NCBI GenBank assembly: GCA_029881855.1
Contig: JAOULU010000087.1
Span: forward strand, 1 to 7,002
DNA from: Nitrosomonas sp.
GTDB taxonomy: Bacteria; Pseudomonadota; Gammaproteobacteria; Burkholderiales; Nitrosomonadaceae
Direction: 5' to 3'
Length of the DNA: 7,002 nucleotides
Made by a program: the position numbers and the translations under genes. This document shows positions 1 to 6,096 of this stretch, one piece after another. The notes under the pieces were generated by a model, which was given only the letters and a program-made list of their open reading frames with translations, searched no databases and had not been told where the DNA came from. Every line of letters begins with the position of its first letter. Within the stretch, counting starts at the first letter, position 1.

Positions 1-343
1 CCAAATCCAAGACGCGACAATATTTGTTCTGCGGAATTCGCGCCAAAGCTAAATCAACCAGCAACTCTGTTTCAGGCCGCGGAATAAGTACCGCTTCTGT
101 CACACGAAAAGTTAAGCTGTAGAACTCACGCTCGCCTGTTAAATAAGCAATGGGTACACCTTCCACACGTCGCGACACTATTTGTGTAAAAGCTTCATCT
201 TGTTGATGCGTCAACCTTTGCTCAGAATGCGTTAACAAATAGGTTTGGTCAACACCTAACACATATTGCAGCAACATATGCGCATCTATTCTATCAATTT
301 TCTGACCAGACCATACCAGCGCCTGTGCAAGTGTTGTTTGCAT
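1..343 (-). CDS. prmC: Peptide chain release factor N5-glutamine methyltransferase PrmC (N-terminal part, cut by left edge)
   Basis: This is the first 114 codons of PrmC, the SAM-dependent enzyme that methylates the glutamine of the GGQ motif in release factors RF1 and RF2. The visible protein begins MQTTLAQALVWSG and has the helical N-terminal substrate-binding domain. It then shows PIAYLTGEREF (residues 64-74) and LIPRPETE (86-93), both hallmarks of PrmC, and it stops at the window edge within the first SAM-binding motif (VLDLG). The catalytic NPPY motif lies outside the window. The ATG at 343 is the first possible start, because an in-frame TGA lies two codons upstream; the ribosome binding site is weak (GTGAG). 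The gene begins 27 bases after the stop of prfA, whose product is its substrate, so the two are almost certainly co-transcribed. The paralogous prmB at 3970-4881 has PRSF where this gene has PRPE, which separates the two. Confidence 0.95.
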   Translation of the reverse strand, partial: MQTTLAQALVWSGQKIDRIDAHMLLQYVLGVDQTYLLTHSEQRLTHQQDEAFTQIVSRRVEGVPIAYLTGEREFYSLTFRVTEAVLIPRPETELLVDLALARIPQNKYCRVLDL

Positions 344-370
344 GGCTCACAATAACACCACAACAGTCAT

Positions 371-1450
371 TCAATCATTCTCCATTGAGGCCAATTGCTC
401 TGCTTGGTGTTCAGACATTAGCGCGGAACAGATTTCATCAATATCGCCATCCATAATCTGATCCATCTTATAGAGCGTTAAATTGATGCGATGATCGGTC
501 ACACGTCCTTGTGGAAAATTATACGTACGAATGCGCTCTGATCGCTCACCCGTGCCCACCAGAGACTTCCTTGTTGCCGCTTGTTCGGCTTGATGCGCAC
601 GCATTTGTTTATCATGAATACGTGCGGCCAACACACTCATCGCCTGCGCCTTATTTTTATGTTGCGAACGCCCATCTTGGCATTCCACCACAATACCCGT
701 TGGCAGATGTGTGACACGTACGGCTGAATCCGTCTTATTAATATGCTGACCACCAGCGCCCGATGCACGAAAAGTATCAATACGTAGCTCAGCAGGATTA
801 AGCTGCACTTCGCTGATTTCATCAGCCTCTGGAATCACCGCCACAGTACAAGTCGAAGTATGCACACGGCCTTGTGTTTCAGTGATTGGTACACGTTGAA
901 CCCGATGCCCGCCTGACTCAAACTTTAATTTAGAATAAGCGCCCTGACCAATAATCTTGGCAATAATTTCTTTATAGCCACCGACATCAGAAGGGCTTTG
1001 TGAAATAACCTCAACCTGCCAACGTTTCCGCTCAGCAAATCGTGAATACATACGAAACAAATTTCCCGCAAATAAAGCTGACTCATCGCCCCCCGTTCCA
1101 GCTCGTATTTCGAGGAAAATATTGCGTTCGTCGTTGGGATCTTTAGGCAACAATTGTCGTTGTAATTCTGCTTCAATTTGCGCCAGCTTTTCTTTACCTT
1201 CTTGCACCTCAGCTTCAGCAAATTCACGCATTTCCGGATCTGCAGACATTTCGCGGGCAGTCTGAATATCCTGTTCGCTCTGCTGATAAGCCTGATAAAG
1301 CCCAACAATCGGCACTATCTCAGCATGCTCTCTTGTCAGCTTGCGAAAATTGTCCATGTTGGCCGTAATCGCCTCACTGCTTAACATTTGATTTAATTCT
1401 TCCAGACGCACACTCAAGCGCGTTAGTCTGGTGGCAATACTTGCTTTCAT
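371..1450 (-). CDS. prfA: Peptide chain release factor 1 (RF1)
   Basis: RF1 recognises UAA and UAG stop codons and triggers hydrolysis of peptidyl-tRNA on the ribosome. The 359-residue protein has the usual full length. A coiled N-terminal domain (about 1-110) is followed by the PCRF region with [12 protein letters not shown] (118-129). The codon-recognition loop carries PIT at 188-190, the RF1-type PxT tripeptide rather than the SPF of RF2. The catalytic GGQ lies at 233-235 within [19 protein letters not shown]235 is the residue PrmC methylates. A C-terminal [16 protein letters not shown] segment (307-321) is also typical. Its ATG overlaps the hemA stop codon as ATGA (1447-1450) and no Shine-Dalgarno sequence precedes it, so translation is probably coupled to hemA. 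The gene ends in TGA, a stop read by RF2 and not by RF1 itself. Nothing suggests truncation or frameshift. Confidence 0.98.
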   Translation of the reverse strand: MKASIATRLTRLSVRLEELNQMLSSEAITANMDNFRKLTREHAEIVPIVGLYQAYQQSEQDIQTAREMSADPEMREFAEAEVQEGKEKLAQIEAELQRQLLPKDPNDERNIFLEIRAGTGGDESALFAGNLFRMYSRFAERKRWQVEVISQSPSDVGGYKEIIAKIIGQGAYSKLKFESGGHRVQRVPITETQGRVHTSTCTVAVIPEADEISEVQLNPAELRIDTFRASGAGGQHINKTDSAVRVTHLPTGIVVECQDGRSQHKNKAQAMSVLAARIHDKQMRAHQAEQAATRKSLVGTGERSERIRTYNFPQGRVTDHRINLTLYKMDQIMDGDIDEICSALMSEHQAEQLASMEND

Positions 1451-2703
1451 TGTGGGCGATGTAACTGATAAAGCTGATTAATCAAGTCGACTAATTCTTC
1501 TCGATCTTCTGCTGCCGCCTGATTCAATGTACTGGAGGGAATATGCAAAAATTTATTAGTTAGGCCATTACTTAATGATTCCAACACCTTTTGCGGGTCT
1601 TCTCCTTTAGCGAGTAATTTACTCGCCCGTGCCAACTCATGTCGCCGATAGCGTTCCCCTTGGTCACGCAACGCTCGTATAGTTGGCACCAATTCACGTG
1701 TTGCCAACCATCGCATAAAATCAACAACATTGGAGTCAATGATTGTCTCCGCCTGAACCACAGCACTTTGCCTAGCGTCTAGTCCTTCTTTTACGATTTC
1801 AGATAAATCATCTACATAGTAAAGAAACACATCATCCAATTCAGCCACTTCTGTTTCAACATCACGTGGCACGGCTAAGTCAACAATAAAAATTGGGCGA
1901 TGCTTACGTGTCTTAATGGCACGTTCAACCATGCCCTTACCAAGAATTGGCAACGGGCTGGCTGTACATGTCACCACAATATCATGCAACGCCAATTGCT
2001 CTGGAAGATCGCTCAAGGTAATAGCCTTTGCACCATCAAAACGACTGGCTAATGCTTCTGCACGTTCTGTTGTGCGGTTAGCTACGGTAATTTGTTTAGG
2101 GCTTCTTGTTGCAAAATGATTGGCACATAGCTCAATCATTTCACCAGCACCAATAAACAAAACACGCTGTTCATTAATATCGCCAAAAATGCGTTCCGCT
2201 AGACGTGCCGCAGCAGCAGCCATAGACACCGAACTGGCACCAATCTCAGTCGAAGTCCGCACTTCTTTGGCAACAAAAAAAGTCCGCTGAAATAATTTAT
2301 GTAACAGTAGGCCTAATGTTCCCGCATGCTCCGCAGACTTTACCGCACTTTTCAATTGGCCCAGTATTTGTGGCTCGCCCAGCACCATAGAATCCAATCC
2401 GCTGGCAACACGGAAGGCATGTTTTACTGCTTGCTCTCGTTGCAACTGATAAATATAGGGATCTAACTCACGTGTTTGTATGTGATGAAAGTCCGCTAAC
2501 CAATGCATCGCTTTTTCTGGCTTATCAGTACTACAATAAATTTCCGTACGGTTACAGGTTGAAACAATGGCAGCTTCTTTAATGGGATTACGCCCAACCA
2601 GATCATGCAATGCATGTTCCATTGTGTTTTCTGGAAATGTAACCTGTTCACGTACATCCAGCGGAGCAGTATTATGATTAATACCGAAGGCAAATAACTG
2701 CAT
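1447..2703 (-). CDS. hemA: Glutamyl-tRNA reductase
   Basis: HemA reduces glutamyl-tRNA(Glu) with NADPH to glutamate-1-semialdehyde, the committed step of C5-pathway tetrapyrrole (haem) synthesis in the cytoplasm. The 418-residue protein matches family length. The N-terminal catalytic domain holds [13 protein letters not shown] (7-19) and STCNRTEIY (48-56) with nucleophile Cys50. [15 protein letters not shown] (102-116) belongs to the active-site region. The NADPH-binding domain shows FIGAGEM (183-189) and VANRT (207-211), and the VDLAVPRD segment lies at 274-281. The C-terminal helical dimerisation domain follows from about 320. The ATG at 2703 has no recognisable Shine-Dalgarno sequence; the bases just upstream are T-rich. 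The gene heads a hemA-prfA-prmC unit and overlaps prfA by four bases. A probable promoter with a Fur-like site lies upstream, hinting at iron or haem control, which is inference. Confidence 0.98.
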   Translation of the reverse strand: MQLFAFGINHNTAPLDVREQVTFPENTMEHALHDLVGRNPIKEAAIVSTCNRTEIYCSTDKPEKAMHWLADFHHIQTRELDPYIYQLQREQAVKHAFRVASGLDSMVLGEPQILGQLKSAVKSAEHAGTLGLLLHKLFQRTFFVAKEVRTSTEIGASSVSMAAAAARLAERIFGDINEQRVLFIGAGEMIELCANHFATRSPKQITVANRTTERAEALASRFDGAKAITLSDLPEQLALHDIVVTCTASPLPILGKGMVERAIKTRKHRPIFIVDLAVPRDVETEVAELDDVFLYYVDDLSEIVKEGLDARQSAVVQAETIIDSNVVDFMRWLATRELVPTIRALRDQGERYRRHELARASKLLAKGEDPQKVLESLSNGLTNKFLHIPSSTLNQAAAEDREELVDLINQLYQLHRPQ

Positions 2704-2749
2704 GAAAAATCAATGTAAGCAATTGGTAAAAAATGGAAAACTAGCCATT

Positions 2750-2779
2750 ATAATATTATGGGCGCTCAAATACCATCAA
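2750..2779 (-). promoter_or_regulatory. Candidate sigma-70 promoter of hemA-prfA-prmC
   Basis: Reading the minus strand, TTGATG (2779-2774) is followed after 18 bases by TATTAT (2755-2750) as -35 and -10 boxes. A perfect TATAAT (2752-2747) overlaps the -10 but would need a 21-base spacer. The predicted transcript would start near 2743 and give a leader of about 40 bases. The -10 lies inside the 10-bp palindrome ATAATATTAT (2750-2759), so a -10-like TATAAT can also be read on the plus strand, although no good -35 goes with it there. This rests on box matching only. Confidence 0.45.
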
Positions 2780-2793
2780 TGATGATCATTTAA
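2775..2793. promoter_or_regulatory. Fur-like operator overlapping the hemA -35 box
   Basis: The 13-base core AATGATGATCATT (2778-2790) matches 12 of 13 bases of the centre of the classical Fur box (AATGATAATCATT). The outer bases match poorly, giving 12 of 19 overall. The site covers most of the candidate -35 box of hemA, a position where a bound repressor would block transcription. Haem synthesis is an iron-consuming pathway, so iron control is plausible, but AT-rich intergenic DNA produces such matches by chance. Confidence 0.25.
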
Positions 2794-2802
2794 GTCACTT
2801 AA
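2790..2802. repeat. Perfect 6-1-6 palindrome upstream of hemA
   Basis: TTAAGT and ACTTAA are exact reverse complements separated by one base (C at 2796). The dyad abuts the Fur-like core and lies just upstream of the candidate hemA -35 box. Its size suits a dimeric regulator, but I cannot match it to a known consensus. Confidence 0.35.
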
Positions 2803-2828
2803 CACATGGGATTTGTCATTCACGAACC

Positions 2829-2853
2829 ACAGATAAACATACTAACTATCTGT
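2829..2853. repeat. 7-bp inverted repeat with 11-base spacer between the YkuD gene and hemA
   Basis: ACAGATA (2829-2835) and TATCTGT (2847-2853) are exact reverse complements around 11 bases. No T-run follows on either strand, so it does not look like an intrinsic terminator. The ATA-N11-TAT arrangement recalls the spacing of LysR-type sites, but that is only a resemblance. It lies about 60 bases downstream of the YkuD gene stop and about 50 upstream of the hemA -35 box. Confidence 0.35.
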
Positions 2854-2913
2854 AACAAAAGGGAATTTTCTCTACTCACTGAACACTCAATCCTCATAAA
2901 TACAAAGCAATCA

Positions 2914-3396
2914 TTATTCTTGTTTTATTTCAACATTTACACCGGCATTTACAACATCGAACAATGCTAACAAATCGTCATTTCTCATTCGAATACAACC
3001 TCTTGAACCAGGTTCACCCATTTCCACACTATCCGGGCTGCCATGAATATAAACATATCGACGCATGGTATCGACTGTACCTAAACGATTAAAACCTCGT
3101 TCGCATCCAGAAAGCCACAAAATACGTGTCAGAATCCAATCTCTCTTGGGATACCGTATACCCAACTCCGGCGTGTAAATTTCTCCTGTTGGCCGCCGCC
3201 TAATAAAAATAGTATTAATTGCCTGCCCAGCACCAATTTTGGCACGAATAATATGTTTTCCCAATGGCGTACAGAAACTACTATTTTCCTGACCAACCCC
3301 ATTCTTAGCTGAAGATATTGAATATTGCTTAATAATATTACCGCTATCGTCTACCAAATCAAGTTGTTGTTGCGCAATACTGATATTAATTTTCAT
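2914..3396 (-). CDS. YkuD-domain (L,D-transpeptidase family) protein without signal peptide, possible cytoplasmic L,D-carboxypeptidase
   Basis: The 160-residue protein is essentially one YkuD catalytic domain. The family uses a cysteine to cut or rejoin bonds at the meso-diaminopimelate of peptidoglycan stem peptides. Visible motifs are STPLG-like FCTPLGKH (41-48), YIHGSPD (116-122) with the conserved His118, and SRGCIRMRNDD (131-141) with nucleophile Cys134; Arg replaces the more common His before GC. The N-terminus MKINISIAQQQLDLVDD is already domain sequence. There is no hydrophobic signal segment, lipobox or LysM domain, so the protein probably stays in the cytoplasm. Acinetobacter ElsL, a signal-less YkuD protein, trims recycled muropeptides as an L,D-carboxypeptidase, and this gene may do the same; that is inference. 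It starts 15 bases after tadA with a weak AGTAGA ribosome binding site, indicating one transcript. Family assignment is firm, the exact reaction is not. Confidence 0.88.
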   Translation of the reverse strand: MKINISIAQQQLDLVDDSGNIIKQYSISSAKNGVGQENSSFCTPLGKHIIRAKIGAGQAINTIFIRRRPTGEIYTPELGIRYPKRDWILTRILWLSGCERGFNRLGTVDTMRRYVYIHGSPDSVEMGEPGSRGCIRMRNDDLLALFDVVNAGVNVEIKQE

Positions 3397-3411
3397 CTTA
3401 TTTCTACTCTA

Positions 3412-3894
3412 TTAACTTTTCCGTCGTTCAGCAAAGAATTGTTTTAACATCGCACTTGTTTCCTGCGCCATCACGCCTCTCGTTACCGACATATGATGAT
3501 TCAGCCGCGTTTCAGCAGGCAAATTAATAATACTTCCGCAAGCACCTGTTTTAGGGTCTGCTGCTGCAAAAACCAGGCGTTGTACACGCGCATGAAAGAG
3601 TGCGCCAATACACATCACACAAGGTTCTAGCGTTACATAAAGCGTACAATCCAACAAACGATAATTGTCCAATTCATGGCTCGCATTACGCATAGCCATC
3701 ACTTCAGCATGAGCAGTCGGGTCTTTCATTGTAATAGAGCGATTATAACCACGCCCAACAATCCGTCTATCCCTTACCACCACAGCACCTACCGGCACTT
3801 CACCTTCTAGCTGTGCTTGTTTTGCCAGCCCAAATGCAATCTGCATAAAATGCAAATCATCGACCTCTAAATCTTCTTCATTTTTACTCAACAT
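3412..3894 (-). CDS. tadA: tRNA-specific adenosine deaminase TadA
   Basis: TadA deaminates adenosine 34 of tRNA-Arg(ACG) to inosine, allowing one tRNA to read CGU, CGC and CGA codons. The 160-residue protein is a standard-length cytidine/deoxycytidylate deaminase-fold enzyme. GEVPVGAVVV lies at 31-40. The HAE motif at 62-64 supplies zinc ligand His62 and catalytic proton shuttle Glu64. PCVMC at 91-95 supplies zinc ligands Cys92 and Cys95. DPKTGACGS (113-121) is a further bacterial TadA signature. Conserved sequence begins near residue 13, so the ATG at 3894 is reasonable; an internal ATG at 3846 is possible but less likely. No strong Shine-Dalgarno sequence precedes either. The gene is divergent from prmB and is followed 15 bases later by the YkuD gene. 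Confidence 0.96.
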   Translation of the reverse strand: MLSKNEEDLEVDDLHFMQIAFGLAKQAQLEGEVPVGAVVVRDRRIVGRGYNRSITMKDPTAHAEVMAMRNASHELDNYRLLDCTLYVTLEPCVMCIGALFHARVQRLVFAAADPKTGACGSIINLPAETRLNHHMSVTRGVMAQETSAMLKQFFAERRKS

Positions 3895-3910
3895 AGCACG
3901 GCATCTACCC

Positions 3911-3941
3911 TTGAAACAAACTTAGTCCAGTGTTTTATGCT
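3911..3941 (+). promoter_or_regulatory. Candidate promoter of prmB
   Basis: TTGAAA (3911-3916) and TATGCT (3936-3941) form possible -35 and -10 boxes with a 19-base spacer, slightly long. Transcription would begin near 3948. The -10 overlaps the ATG at 3937 that opens the longest prmB reading frame, so if this promoter is real that ATG cannot be the start and the one at 3970 is favoured. Confidence 0.3.
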
Positions 3942-3969
3942 ACATTCTGGCTACAAAATAAATGATTTT

Positions 3970-4881
3970 ATGAGCACCCTAGAAATGAACTCTCAAGCAC
4001 AATCCCAACTCTACACTATCCGCGATATTTTACGTTTCTCAGTTAGTCAGTTTAATCAGGCAAATCTTCATTTTGGTCATGGCTCAGCATCAGCTTATGA
4101 TGAAGCTGCTTATCTTATTCTTAAAACCCTACATTTACCACTGGATCAACTTGATCCATTTCTAGATGCACGTTTAACCGATAATGAACGTAAACGGGTC
4201 TTGGATTTAATTGCCCGCCGCGTCTCTGACAGAATTCCTGCCGCTTACCTTACCCATGAAGCTTGGTTAGGCGATTATAATTTTTATATCGATGAGCGGG
4301 TGATTGTACCGCGTTCATTTATTGCCGAACTCCTACAAACACAGCTATCTCCCTGGGTTTCTGATACAAAAAGTATTACTTCGGCACTAGATCTTTGCAC
4401 CGGTTCAGGTTGCTTGGCAATTCTACTCGCTCACTGCTTTGAGTATGCGCATATTGATGCCATTGATCTCTCAAGTGAGGCATTAGAAGTTGCTCATAGA
4501 AATGTCCGAGATTATGGCCTAGAAGACAAAGTTCATCTTATCCAATCTGATTTATTTTCTGGATTATCAGGGCAACGCTACGACCTCATCATTAGCAACC
4601 CACCTTATGTCAATGCTGAATCTATGTCTTTATTGCCAGATGAATACCGCCATGAACCAGAACTAGCCTTGGCCAGTGGTAAAGACGGGCTGGACGTAAC
4701 AAATGCAATTCTACAACAAGCCGCACACTATTTAACCGATGAAGGCATGTTAATTGTAGAAATTGGACATAATCGGGATATCCTTGAACAAACTTACCCA
4801 CAAACACCTTTTACCTGGCTTGAAACCAGTGCTGGCGATGAATTTGTTTTTTTGTTAAACCGCGACCAGCTTCCAGGCTAA
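3970..4881 (+). CDS. prmB: Ribosomal protein uL3 N5-glutamine methyltransferase PrmB
   Basis: PrmB methylates a glutamine of large-subunit protein uL3 (L3) with SAM, assisting ribosome assembly. From the ATG at 3970 the protein has 303 residues, close to the E. coli length. The N-terminal region with LYTIRDILRF, FGHGSASAYDEAAYLI and PAAYLTHEAWLGDYNFY is characteristic of PrmB. IVPRSFIAELL follows, with PRSF where PrmC has PRPE. The SAM site is LDLCTGSGC (140-148) and the catalytic NPPY is at 210-213, followed by VNAESM. The reading frame stays open to an ATG at 3937, but the extra 11 residues are not family-like and a candidate -10 box overlaps that codon. An ATG at 3985 is another option, and no candidate has a clear Shine-Dalgarno sequence. 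It is the only plus-strand gene here, divergent from tadA and converging on rluB with an 18-base gap. Confidence 0.95.
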   Translation: MSTLEMNSQAQSQLYTIRDILRFSVSQFNQANLHFGHGSASAYDEAAYLILKTLHLPLDQLDPFLDARLTDNERKRVLDLIARRVSDRIPAAYLTHEAWLGDYNFYIDERVIVPRSFIAELLQTQLSPWVSDTKSITSALDLCTGSGCLAILLAHCFEYAHIDAIDLSSEALEVAHRNVRDYGLEDKVHLIQSDLFSGLSGQRYDLIISNPPYVNAESMSLLPDEYRHEPELALASGKDGLDVTNAILQQAAHYLTDEGMLIVEIGHNRDILEQTYPQTPFTWLETSAGDEFVFLLNRDQLPG

Positions 4882-4899
4882 CACCCGACAATATAATCT

Positions 4900-5715
4900 T
4901 TAGGCAATAAAATTTAATAAGCGTCTAATCTCTTTTACGTCTAACTCTAGCCATTGCCCACGTTTAATACGCGATGGCAAATTAATAGGACCAAAACGTA
5001 CCCGCATGAGCCGACTGACCGTTAAACCAACAGCCTCAAACATGCGTCGGACCTCACGATTCTTACCCTCTTTCAAGATCACACGGTACCAATGATTGGC
5101 ACCTTCTCCACCTTGATCTGCCAAGTAACTAAATGCTGCCTGACCATCAGCCAACTCAACACCTGTTGTCAATTGTGTCATCTGTTCCGACGTTAACTCA
5201 CCCAATACCCGCACGGCATACTCTCGCTCTATTTCAAAGCGTGGATGCATCAAGCGATTAGCCAGTGTGCCATCGGTCGTGAAAATCAACAAACCGCTGG
5301 TATTAAAATCAAGCCGCCCAATCGCCGTCCACTTGGAAGACTGGAGATGTGGCAGTTTATCAAATACTGACGGGCGGCCCTGTGGGTCCTGTCGACTCAC
5401 AATTTCGCCTTCTGGCTTATGATAGAGCATCACACGTGGCAAGCGCTCCTCCAGATCAAAACGAATAATACGCTTGCCAACTCGCACCGTATCCTCCGGC
5501 CCTACCCGATCACCAACAGTTGCCACCTTGCCATTCACACTAACACGACCCGCAGCAATCCACGCTTCCATTTCACGCCGGGACCCTAATCCTTTTTGCG
5601 CCAACAGTTTTTGTAATTTATGCGTGGCTGATGCCATGACCGGCAACGCCTTCTTGGTTGAAGCTGGAACCAGCATTTCTTTCTTTGGCGGCCTAATGGG
5701 TCGGTTAACTCTCAT
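4900..5715 (-). CDS. rluB: 23S rRNA pseudouridine synthase RluB
   Basis: RluB converts a single uridine of 23S rRNA to pseudouridine (U2605 in E. coli, near the peptidyl transferase region). The 271-residue protein starts with a basic, proline-containing extension (1-30). An S4 RNA-binding domain follows (about 32-80: [26 protein letters not shown]), then the RsuA/RluB/E/F catalytic domain. The motif [17 protein letters not shown] (133-149) contains catalytic Asp136. [20 protein letters not shown] (151-170) and [16 protein letters not shown] (215-230) are also typical. The [13 protein letters not shown] run favours RluB over RsuA. No Shine-Dalgarno sequence precedes the ATG at 5715; internal ATGs at 5676 (weak purine run upstream) and 5637 (just before the S4 domain) are alternatives, so the N-terminus is uncertain. 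It lies 46 bases after ybaB on the same strand, where recR would normally be. Confidence 0.93.
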   Translation of the reverse strand: MRVNRPIRPPKKEMLVPASTKKALPVMASATHKLQKLLAQKGLGSRREMEAWIAAGRVSVNGKVATVGDRVGPEDTVRVGKRIIRFDLEERLPRVMLYHKPEGEIVSRQDPQGRPSVFDKLPHLQSSKWTAIGRLDFNTSGLLIFTTDGTLANRLMHPRFEIEREYAVRVLGELTSEQMTQLTTGVELADGQAAFSYLADQGGEGANHWYRVILKEGKNREVRRMFEAVGLTVSRLMRVRFGPINLPSRIKRGQWLELDVKEIRRLLNFIA

Positions 5716-5761
5716 TGATGTTTTGACCCAAAAGCCATATGAATAACTAAAATAATCAATA

Positions 5762-6085
5762 TTAGAAAGGCAACTTCATTCCTGGCGGCAAACCCAACCC
5801 ACCAGTCAATTCAGCCATCTTCTCTTGAGAAGTTGTTTCTACACGTCTTACAGCATCATTAACAGCCGCTGCTATCAGATCTTCCAACATTTCCTTGTCG
5901 TCACCAATTAGACTATCGTCAATACTGATATTTTTGACATCATGACGGCAGGTCATCACGACTTTAACCATACCTGCACCAGACTGGCCCTCCACCTCAA
6001 TAGTCGCCAGCTTTTCTTGCATTTGTTTCATGCTTTCCTGCACTTGCTGTGCCTGCTTCATCATATTACCTAAATTACCTCTCAT
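5762..6085 (-). CDS. ybaB: YbaB/EbfC family nucleoid-associated protein
   Basis: YbaB/EbfC proteins are small homodimeric DNA-binding proteins associated with the nucleoid. The 107-residue product begins [16 protein letters not shown] with a long N-terminal helix. It continues with the conserved [19 protein letters not shown] strand region and [20 protein letters not shown], and ends LPPGMKLPF, a betaproteobacterial style of tail. The frame opens four codons earlier at a GTG (6097), but GTGGAGG there contains a near-perfect ribosome binding site (GGAGG, 6095-6091) five bases before the ATG at 6085, so the ATG is the start. The gene begins 11 bases after the dnaX stop, the standard dnaX-ybaB arrangement. 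The usual next gene, recR, is not here. Confidence 0.96.
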   Translation of the reverse strand: MRGNLGNMMKQAQQVQESMKQMQEKLATIEVEGQSGAGMVKVVMTCRHDVKNISIDDSLIGDDKEMLEDLIAAAVNDAVRRVETTSQEKMAELTGGLGLPPGMKLPF

Positions 6086-6090
6086 TACTG

Positions 6091-6095
6091 CCTCC
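6091..6095 (-). promoter_or_regulatory. Strong Shine-Dalgarno sequence that sets the ybaB start
   Basis: GGAGG on the minus strand ends five bases before the ATG at 6085. It is the clearest ribosome binding site in the window; most other genes here have weak or no visible ones. It rules out the upstream GTG at 6097, which overlaps it. Confidence 0.85.
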
Positions 6096-6096
6096 A

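Noticed and set aside
344..370. A seven-codon frame from ATG 370 between prfA and prmC as a leader peptide
   Set aside because: It has no ribosome binding site, is tiny, and an ATG near a stop codon is expected by chance.
925..1308. A 127-codon open frame on the minus strand inside prfA
   Set aside because: It lies wholly within prfA in another frame, its translation resembles no family I recognise, and RF1 motifs run unbroken through the same DNA.
2829..2853. Intrinsic terminator of the tadA-YkuD transcript
   Set aside because: The stem is short and AT-rich with an 11-base loop, and no U tract follows on the minus strand.
2704..2913. A small RNA or riboswitch in the hemA upstream region
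   Set aside because: The predicted hemA leader is only about 40 bases and I see no riboswitch-like paired structure, anti-terminator or T-run terminator.
5474..5746. A 90-codon plus-strand frame across the rluB start
   Set aside because: It is antisense to the S4 domain of rluB, has no ribosome binding site or recognisable domain, and looks like a shadow of rluB codon structure.
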